Virus record (IMG/VR): IMGVR_UViG_3300047994_000044
Coordinates: 1 to 50,046 of that record
Reading direction: 5' to 3' (one strand)
Length of the DNA stretch: 50,046 nucleotides
Source: a virus
Positions 46,943-50,046 of the stretch are shown in pieces; positions within the stretch are counted from its first letter, which is position 1, and every line of letters begins with the position of its first letter. A program made the position numbers and the translations under genes. Below the pieces are notes generated by a model. It was not told where the DNA came from. It searched no databases and was given only the letters and a program-made list of their open reading frames with translations.

Positions 46943-47017
46943 GCGGATGTGGTACAAAGGCTGTGCCCCTGGCTTCCAACCAAGAGTATACGAGTTCGAG
47001 TCTCGTCTTCCGCTCCA
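46943..47017 (+). tRNA. tRNA-Gly (TCC)
   Basis: Acceptor GCGGATG/CTTCCGC (one mismatch), T, CCA encoded. Anticodon loop CTTCCAA gives TCC. T-arm ACGAG-TTCGAGT-CTCGT. Confidence 0.87.
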
Positions 47018-47022
47018 ATTTC

Positions 47023-47106
47023 GGTTCTGTAGCTCAATAGTAGAGCGTCAGGTTAGATAGCATCAAACCAGAAGGCTATGCGGTTCAAATCCCATCAGAG
47101 CCACCA
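47023..47106 (+). tRNA. tRNA of uncertain identity with enlarged anticodon arm
   Basis: Acceptor GGTTCTG/CAGAGCC, A, CCA encoded; D-arm GCTC/GAGC. The anticodon arm is 25 nt: TCAGGTT pairs with AACCAGA (one mismatch) around an 11-nt loop AGATAGCATCA that holds CAT and GCA triplets. The T-stem needs a bulged C. It could be Met, Cys or a decayed gene. Confidence 0.55.
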
Positions 47107-47113
47107 AGTTTAT

Positions 47114-47196
47114 TCTCTTGTAGCTCAATATCGAGAGCTTACTGCCGTTTTCGCGAACGGTAAGTGATGGAGGTCCGAATCCTTCCGAGAGAGCCA
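47114..47196 (+). tRNA. tRNA of uncertain identity with extended, bulged anticodon arm
   Basis: Acceptor TCTCTTG/CGAGAGA, G, CCA encoded; D-stem GCTC/GAGC but a D-loop without GG. The anticodon arm is about 25 nt: TTAC/GTAA and CGTT/AACG separated by a 3-nt bulge with loop TTCGCG. The anticodon cannot be assigned. T-arm GGAGG-TCCGAAT-CCTTC. Confidence 0.5.
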
Positions 47197-47201
47197 ATTA
47201 C

Positions 47202-47277
47202 GTCCCGGTAGCACAATGGATAATGTTTACGCCTCCTAAGCGTTAAGGTACAGGTTCGATTCCTGTTCGGGACACCA
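47202..47277 (+). tRNA. tRNA-Arg (CCT)
   Basis: Acceptor GTCCCGG/TCGGGAC, A, CCA encoded. Anticodon loop CTCCTAA gives CCT. T-arm ACAGG-TTCGATT-CCTGT. Confidence 0.87.
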
Positions 47278-47283
47278 ATTTAT

Positions 47284-47358
47284 TGACCCTTAGCTCAGAG
47301 GCAGAGCGTTGTCTTTACACGGCAAAAGTCGAGATTTCGAAATTCTCAGGGTCAACCA
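47284..47358 (+). tRNA. tRNA-Val (TAC)
   Basis: Acceptor TGACCCT/AGGGTCA perfect, A, CCA encoded. Anticodon arm TTGTC-TTTACAC-GGCAA gives TAC. T-arm GAGAT-TTCGAAA-TTCTC with one mismatch. Confidence 0.85.
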
Positions 47359-47364
47359 CTTTAT

Positions 47365-47412
47365 GCGGCACGGTTCTAGAGCTTACGACACTAACCTGTC
47401 GGTGCCGCTCCA
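47365..47412 (+). other. 48-nt mini-tRNA: acceptor stem plus T-arm-like hairpin
   Basis: GCGGCAC (47365-47371) pairs perfectly with GTGCCGC (47402-47408), followed by T and an encoded CCA. Stacked on it is CGACA-CTAACC-TGTCG. D-arm and anticodon arm are absent and replaced by a 14-nt linker. The usual island linkers flank it on both sides. Confidence 0.6.
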
Positions 47413-47416
47413 ATTC

Positions 47417-47492
47417 GGGTCCTTAACTCAAATGGAAAGAGTCACGCCTTTTAAGCGCAGAGATGTGGGATCATACCCCACAGGACCCACCA
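47417..47492 (+). tRNA. tRNA-Lys (TTT)
   Basis: Acceptor GGGTCCT/AGGACCC perfect, A, CCA encoded. Anticodon loop CTTTTAA gives TTT, with a weak stem (two mismatches). T-arm GTGGG-ATCATAC-CCCAC, with a non-standard loop. Confidence 0.8.
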
Positions 47493-47512
47493 ATCAGTAA
47501 GGAGATTTTCTC

Positions 47513-47665
47513 ATGGCTCAGATCACTAGAAAATATCCAATCGTAGTAGACGGTAAACACATCACTCGATGCACAGTCGTTGATGGTGGAAAAACTGTCC
47601 AAGTCTACTTTCTTGATGAATCAGGAAAGAGATTTAATTCTCTACGAGAATTGCTTTCACTTTAA
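47513..47665 (+). CDS. Hypothetical 50-aa protein inside the tRNA island
   Basis: ATG at 47513 behind AAGGAG (47498-47503) at proper spacing; stop TAA at 47663-47665. The product is 50 aa, beta-rich then helical (ITRKYPIVVDGKHITRCTVV and KRFNSLRELLSL). It lies between tRNA-Lys and tRNA-Ile. No family is recognised. The good ribosome site and intact frame support expression. Confidence 0.65.
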   Translation: MAQITRKYPIVVDGKHITRCTVVDGGKTVQVYFLDESGKRFNSLRELLSL

Positions 47666-47668
47666 TAT

Positions 47669-47743
47669 GCGTCTATCGTCCAATGGCAAAGACATCTGCC
47701 TGATTAGCGGAGAATCGCGGTTCGAGTCCGTGTAGACGTACCA
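47669..47743 (+). tRNA. tRNA-Ile (GAT)
   Basis: Acceptor GCGTCTA/TAGACGT, A, CCA encoded. Anticodon arm TCTGC-CTGATTA-GCGGA gives GAT. T-arm CGCGG-TTCGAGT-CCGTG. Confidence 0.87.
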
Positions 47744-47749
47744 CTTTAT

Positions 47750-47824
47750 GGTCCCATGATCTAATGGCTATGATTTCTCTCTGTCTAAGAGAAAGTAGGA
47801 GTTCGATTCTCCTTGGGATCGCCA
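47750..47824 (+). tRNA. tRNA-Asp (GTC)
   Basis: Acceptor GGTCCCA/TGGGATC, G, CCA encoded. Anticodon arm TCTCT-CTGTCTA-AGAGA gives GTC. T-arm AGGAG-TTCGATT-CTCCT. Confidence 0.9.
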
Positions 47825-47831
47825 AGTTTAT

Positions 47832-47907
47832 TCACTGTTCGTCTAATTGGTAGGACGCTTCGCTTTGAACGAGGAAAATGTACGTTCGAATCGTACACGG
47901 TGATCCA
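47832..47907 (+). tRNA. tRNA-Gln (TTG), second copy
   Basis: Acceptor TCACTGT/ACGGTGA, T, CCA encoded. Anticodon arm CTTCG-CTTTGAA-CGAGG gives TTG. T-arm GTACG-TTCGAAT-CGTAC. Confidence 0.88.
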
Positions 47908-47917
47908 ATTTAAGTTC

Positions 47918-47994
47918 GCCCAATTGATGGAATTGGCATACATACGAATCTCAAAAATTCGGTTTTGCGAGTTCGACTCTCGCATTGGGCACCA
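47918..47994 (+). tRNA. tRNA-Leu (CAA)
   Basis: Acceptor GCCCAAT/ATTGGGC perfect, A, CCA encoded. Anticodon arm CGAAT-CTCAAAA-ATTCG gives CAA. T-arm GCGAG-TTCGACT-CTCGC. Short variable region. Confidence 0.87.
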
Positions 47995-47997
47995 AAC

Positions 47998-48061
47998 GTG
48001 CGAGCCGCTAGACAAATCTAAGCGGGACACAAAAGTCGTGATTGACCCAGGTCATTCACGC
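47998..48061 (+). ncRNA. Two-hairpin structured spacer RNA
   Basis: A bulged hairpin CCGCTAG/CTAAGCGG near 48006-48031, then a long hairpin CGTGA-t-TGAC-CCAG-GTCA-t-TCACG near 48043-48061. It lies between tRNA-Leu and tRNA-Pro. No ORF or tRNA features. Confidence 0.45.
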
Positions 48062-48065
48062 ATCT

Positions 48066-48139
48066 CAGGGTAAAGCGTTACGGTAGCGTTCGAGTTTTGG
48101 AAGCTCGCGGCGCAGGTTCAACTCCTGCTATCCTGACCA
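48066..48139 (+). tRNA. tRNA-Pro (TGG), second copy
   Basis: Acceptor CAGGGTA/TATCCTG, A, CCA encoded. Anticodon arm CGAGT-TTTGGAA-GCTCG gives TGG. T-arm GCAGG-TTCAACT-CCTGC. The D-stem is poor. Confidence 0.8.
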
Positions 48140-48188
48140 TTTAGTGAAACACACCAGGCAATTAGAGCCAAAATGTCTTTCTTTATTT

Positions 48189-48295
48189 CCCGAAGTAGCT
48201 CAAAAGAAGATTGTTTGATCACATGTCCGGGTGGATCATTTAAAAGAGCGTCGTCCTTGCCGACGAAGGTGGTGCAAATCCATTCTGAGGGGCCA
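48189..48295 (+). tRNA. tRNA-like gene with a D-loop of about 44 nt
   Basis: Acceptor CCCGAAG/CTGAGGG (two mismatches), G, CCA encoded. D-stem GCTC/GAGC encloses a 44-nt loop with a TGATC/GATCA hairpin. Anticodon stem CGTCG/CGACG is perfect with loop TCCTTGC (CTT if read as standard). T-arm GGTGG-TGCAAAT-CCATT. Probably decayed or carrying an insertion. Confidence 0.45.
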
Positions 48296-48300
48296 AATTT

Positions 48301-48375
48301 GTTCCTATCTTCTAGAGGCTAGGATGTGGGTTTCTCAGTCCCACGACGAGGGTTCGATTCCCTCTAGGAACACCA
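48301..48375 (+). tRNA. tRNA-Glu (CTC)
   Basis: Acceptor GTTCCTA/TAGGAAC perfect, A, CCA encoded. Anticodon loop TTCTCAG gives CTC. The D-arm is Glu-like. T-arm GAGGG-TTCGATT-CCCTC. Confidence 0.85.
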
Positions 48376-48382
48376 AGTTTAT

Positions 48383-48456
48383 TCATCCTTCGTACAGCGG
48401 CAGTACCCTACTCTCTGAAAGTAGTGACCTAAGTTCGAATCTTAGAGGATGATCCA
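48383..48456 (+). tRNA. tRNA-Gln (CTG)
   Basis: Acceptor TCATCCT/AGGATGA perfect, T, CCA encoded. Anticodon arm CTACT-CTCTGAA-AGTAG gives CTG. T-arm CTAAG-TTCGAAT-CTTAG. Confidence 0.9.
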
Positions 48457-48462
48457 ATTTAT

Positions 48463-48538
48463 GGCGACTATAGTGTAATGGTTAGCACCACTCTCTGTGA
48501 AAGAGTCAGTACGGGTTCAAGTCCCGTTAGCCGCCCCA
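48463..48538 (+). tRNA. tRNA-His (GTG) with encoded G-1
   Basis: Acceptor GCGACTA/TAGCCGC (one mismatch) plus a G at -1 opposite discriminator C, the His signature. Anticodon arm ACTCT-CTGTGAA-AGAGT gives GTG. CCA encoded. Confidence 0.9.
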
Positions 48539-48543
48539 ATTTT

Positions 48544-48629
48544 GGAAGTGTATCTCGTCTGGGATGAGGGCAGTCTTGAAAACTGATCGCTGGTTCGCTA
48601 GTGGCGTTCGATTCGTCACACTTCCGCCA
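48544..48629 (+). tRNA. tRNA-Ser (TGA)
   Basis: Acceptor GGAAGTG/CACTTCC perfect, G, CCA encoded. Anticodon loop CTTGAAA gives TGA. Long variable arm. T-arm TGGCG-TTCGATT-CGTCA, the same as in the next tRNA. Confidence 0.87.
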
Positions 48630-48633
48630 ATTT

Positions 48634-48719
48634 GGAAAGTTATAGAGACTGGGTCTCTGAGTGTCTAGAAAGCACATCGCAGGGAAACTTGTGGCGTTCG
48701 ATTCGTCAGCTTTCCGCCA
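48634..48719 (+). tRNA. tRNA-Ser (AGA)
   Basis: Acceptor GGAAAGT/GCTTTCC, G, CCA encoded. Loop CTAGAAA gives AGA (A at position 34). Long variable arm. It shares its T-arm with the preceding Ser tRNA, which indicates duplication. A Phe GAA reading is possible but fits the stem less well. Confidence 0.72.
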
Positions 48720-48725
48720 AATTAT

Positions 48726-48802
48726 GCGCTTGTGATGAAATTGGCAAACATGTTTGGCTTAGAACCAAAATCTTGCAGGTTCGACTCCTGTCAGGCGCAC
48801 CA
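48726..48802 (+). tRNA. tRNA-Leu (TAG)
   Basis: Acceptor GCGCTTG/CAGGCGC, A, CCA encoded. Anticodon arm TTTGG-CTTAGAA-CCAAA gives TAG. T-arm GCAGG-TTCGACT-CCTGT. Confidence 0.88.
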
Positions 48803-48811
48803 ATTTTATTT

Positions 48812-48888
48812 GCCCAGTTGACGGAATTGGCATACGTACCAGTCTAAGAAGCTGGGTTTTGAGGGTTCGACTCCCTCATTGGGCACCA
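48812..48888 (+). tRNA. tRNA-Leu (AAG)
   Basis: Acceptor GCCCAGT/ATTGGGC, A, CCA encoded. Anticodon arm CCAGT-CTAAGAA-GCTGG gives AAG (A at position 34, rare in bacteria). Similar overall to tRNA-Leu (CAA) at 47918. Confidence 0.85.
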
Positions 48889-48893
48889 AATTT

Positions 48894-48969
48894 GGAACTG
48901 TAGCTGAGGTGGCTTTAGCGTGTCCCTGAAGAGGACGAGATGTAGGTTCGACTCCTACCAGTTCCACCA
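48894..48969 (+). tRNA. tRNA-Phe (GAA)
   Basis: Acceptor GGAACTG/CAGTTCC perfect, A, CCA encoded. Anticodon arm TGTCC-CTGAAGA-GGACG gives GAA. T-arm GTAGG-TTCGACT-CCTAC. Confidence 0.88.
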
Positions 48970-48977
48970 ATTACTTC

Positions 48978-49030
48978 TCAACGAGCGTCAGTGTTTGTAG
49001 AGACGAATGGTATTATTCGTAAAATACTCG
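48978..49030 (+). ncRNA. Structured spacer between tRNA-Phe and tRNA-Met
   Basis: CGAG/CTCG encloses ACGAAT-ggtatt-ATTCGT, a 6-bp hairpin. No ORF or tRNA features are seen in 48970-49060. Confidence 0.4.
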
Positions 49031-49060
49031 CACGGGCAGCGATAGGTCCCAACAATTTAC

Positions 49061-49135
49061 GGTGATATCGTCCAACGGCTAGGGCAGTGGTCTCATAAGC
49101 CATAGATCTGAGTTCGATTCTCAGTATCACCACCA
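49061..49135 (+). tRNA. tRNA-Met (CAT), first copy
   Basis: Acceptor GGTGATA/TATCACC perfect, A, CCA encoded. Anticodon loop CTCATAA gives CAT. T-arm CTGAG-TTCGATT-CTCAG. Confidence 0.88.
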
Positions 49136-49476
49136 GTTTAATGTGATGTTTGGGTTGGTTTTTTGTGACTGATAAACTGCGTTCTTCGGCAGGAAGGTAC
49201 TTCTCACGGGCTGTCGAGAAGGTTTGAGTATGATTAGGTAAGGTAATGACAGAAAGTAACAGGAAAAAGACGGAACCCGCCTGTGATCGCTGCGTAGTTG
49301 GTAGACCATAAACAGTCAGAAGACGACTACGTTGGAGGAAAATTCCTCTCATATCTGCGAAACTTTGTTGCAACAGAGTGGAGATGTGTAAGTCATAAAC
49401 CCACCGGACCTAAAAAGAAAGATAGTAGCTTGACAACTACTCGAAAAATCAGCACCAAACATCATATAAAGATTAT
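49136..49476 (+). other. 341-nt noncoding stretch with hairpins
   Basis: No protein gene is supported. Visible are CTTCTC/GAGAAG (near 49200-49223), CGTAGT/ACTACG (near 49291-49333), GAGG/CCTC (near 49336-49349), a TGTTGCAACA palindrome (near 49364) and AGTAG-CTTGACAA-CTACT (near 49425), which looks like an anticodon arm. No T-arm consensus is present. Possibly decayed tRNA genes or unprocessed structured RNA. Confidence 0.4.
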
Positions 49477-49549
49477 AGCGGGGAAGTCGAAAAAGTTGAC
49501 GACAGGCTCATAACCTGTAGAACTGGAGCATTACCAGCGACCGCTACCA
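49477..49549 (+). tRNA. tRNA-Met or tRNA-Ile2 (CAT), second CAT copy
   Basis: Acceptor AGCGGGG/GACCGCT (five pairs, two mismatches), A, CCA encoded. Anticodon arm ACAGG-CTCATAA-CCTGT gives CAT. T-arm CTGG-AGCATTA-CCAG with a non-standard loop. Initiator GGG/CCC pairs are absent, so a lysidine-modified Ile is possible. Confidence 0.65.
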
Positions 49550-49630
49550 AAATCGTCATGGCGAGTGTTTATCTGTTAGGCTTAGGCAAACCAGATGATC
49601 CTACATGAACTGGAAACGTAACCAGTATCT

Positions 49631-49706
49631 CTCCTTGTGGTGAAACCGGATATCACGAAACGCTACGAACGTTTTATTCCAGATTCGAGTTCTGGCAAGG
49701 GGACCA
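49631..49706 (+). tRNA. tRNA-Arg (ACG)
   Basis: Acceptor CTCCTTG/CAAGGGG, A, CCA encoded. Anticodon arm AAACG-CTACGAA-CGTTT gives ACG. T-arm CCAGA-TTCGAGT-TCTGG. Before it, 49550-49630 holds ACTGG/CCAGT and ATCTG/CAGAT hairpins only. Confidence 0.87.
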
Positions 49707-49739
49707 ATTTCGAACGTTTAATTTACAATGGAGAAATTT

Positions 49740-49916
49740 ATGGTGGACATTATCCACATTTTGATTGTGATTTTTGTTGCAGGTTTTTTGCTATGGCTTG
49801 TCAATAAGGCTCCTTTGCAGGAAACGTTCAAGCAAATTCTAAACGGTGTTGCCATCGTTGCGTTGGTCATATGGTTGGTAGTCCAACTGTTGCCGTATTT
49901 GCACGGCTTTCACTAA
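49740..49916 (+). CDS. Small two-span membrane protein
   Basis: 58 aa from an ATG at 49740 with GGAG (49730-49733) at good spacing; an ATG at 49728 would add four codons. Two hydrophobic segments (DIIHILIVIFVAGFLLWLV and ILNGVAIVALVIWLVVQLL) flank a short polar loop. It resembles small conserved membrane proteins found in phages and bacteria (Thivi_2564-like). It lies between tRNA-Arg and tRNA-Val. Confidence 0.75.
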   Translation: MVDIIHILIVIFVAGFLLWLVNKAPLQETFKQILNGVAIVALVIWLVVQLLPYLHGFH

Positions 49917-49924
49917 ACGGTTTT

Positions 49925-49998
49925 GGTTGTATAGTTCAATGGTAGAACACTTCTATGACATGGAAGATACCTAGGCTCGATTCCTAGTACGACCACCA
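49925..49998 (+). tRNA. tRNA-Val (GAC)
   Basis: Acceptor GGTTGTA/TACGACC, A, CCA encoded. Anticodon loop ATGACAT gives GAC. T-arm CTAGG-CTCGATT-CCTAG. Confidence 0.82.
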
Positions 49999-50002
49999 AA
50001 TC

Positions 50003-50030
50003 CATTGCGGGGGGGGGGGAAACAGTCGCA
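50003..50030 (+). repeat. G11 homopolymer inside an inverted repeat
   Basis: ATTGCG (50004-50009) and CGCAAT flank a run of 11 G (50009-50019). Homopolymers this long are unusual in an AT-rich phage. An assembly error or phase-variable tract are both possible. An AAAGGA site near the window end suggests another gene follows. Confidence 0.6.
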
Positions 50031-50046
50031 ATTAAAAGGATAATCT

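Noticed and set aside
49298-49513. A 71-aa open frame downstream of tRNA-Met
   Set aside because: It overlaps the following CAT tRNA and lacks a ribosome site.
1-50046. CRISPR array, integrase or attachment site
   Set aside because: No evenly spaced direct repeats, no recombinase gene and no tRNA-type duplicated core were seen. A lytic lifestyle is more likely.

Overview
This window is part of the genome of a tailed phage with a T4-like core (class Caudoviricetes, myovirus type). The evidence is a nearly complete T4-type replication, recombination and late-transcription set, all on the + strand: UvsY, UvsW, gp55-like late sigma, gp47/gp46, gp1, gp45, gp44, gp62, RegA, gp43, UvsX, gp41 and gp61. 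A lipoprotein outer spanin implies a host with an outer membrane. A DUF1289-type protein hints at a proteobacterium. I do not name a host. Genes are packed with 1-20 bp overlaps (many TAATG or ATGA junctions) and no convincing minus-strand gene was found.

Layout. 1-2447: end of a tail-tube-like gene, then uvsY, a small membrane gene, uvsW and a 58-aa gene. 2448-2913: a strong sigma70 promoter and a long structured noncoding region. 2914-7187: late sigma factor, methyltransferase-like protein, SLOG protein, gp47 and gp46. 7188-11661: peptide deformylase, a giant metallopeptidase/VWA protein and its MoxR/CobS-like AAA+ partner. 11662-11956: structured RNA, intrinsic terminator and promoter. 11957-16898: glycosyltransferase-like gene, dNMP kinase, clamp, clamp loader interrupted by an endonuclease VII-like gene, and RegA. 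16928-23789: accessory metabolism and surface-sugar-like genes, including an endonuclease VII/dCMP deaminase fusion. 23789-29345: DNA polymerase, UvsX and DnaB-type helicase. 29354-36144: small membrane, virion-like and unknown genes, then an endolysin/holin-candidate/spanin lysis block. 36145-44473: primase, FkbM methyltransferase, ThyX, a B12-dependent ribonucleotide reductase, RuvC-like resolvase, SprT-like protease and two MazG-like genes. 44474-50046: a tRNA island of more than 30 tRNA genes covering every amino acid except Cys, mixed with tRNA fragments, structured non-tRNA RNAs, two small membrane or unknown ORFs and a decayed HNH endonuclease.

How the parts work together. Replisome, recombination and nucleotide supply (NrdJ, ThyX, dCMP deaminase, dNMP kinase, 5'-nucleotidase, MazG) form one DNA-synthesis programme. 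A T4-like late switch is implied by the gp55 homologue and by TAAATA boxes upstream of several genes.

Most interesting signals. (1) A recurring layout in which a promoter box lies directly before a hairpin that traps the Shine-Dalgarno sequence, with the predicted transcription start inside the 5' arm, so that only locally started transcripts should be translated. (2) Four genes with a -10 box 6-7 nt before the ATG and no Shine-Dalgarno, which predicts leaderless mRNAs. (3) Several structured RNAs in the tRNA island, including a double pseudoknot and a kissing-loop candidate, plus a 180-nt RNA with its own promoter and terminator. (4) tRNA genes with abnormal arms, including a 48-nt acceptor/T-arm mini-tRNA. 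All start sites and RNA folds are read by eye and are predictions.
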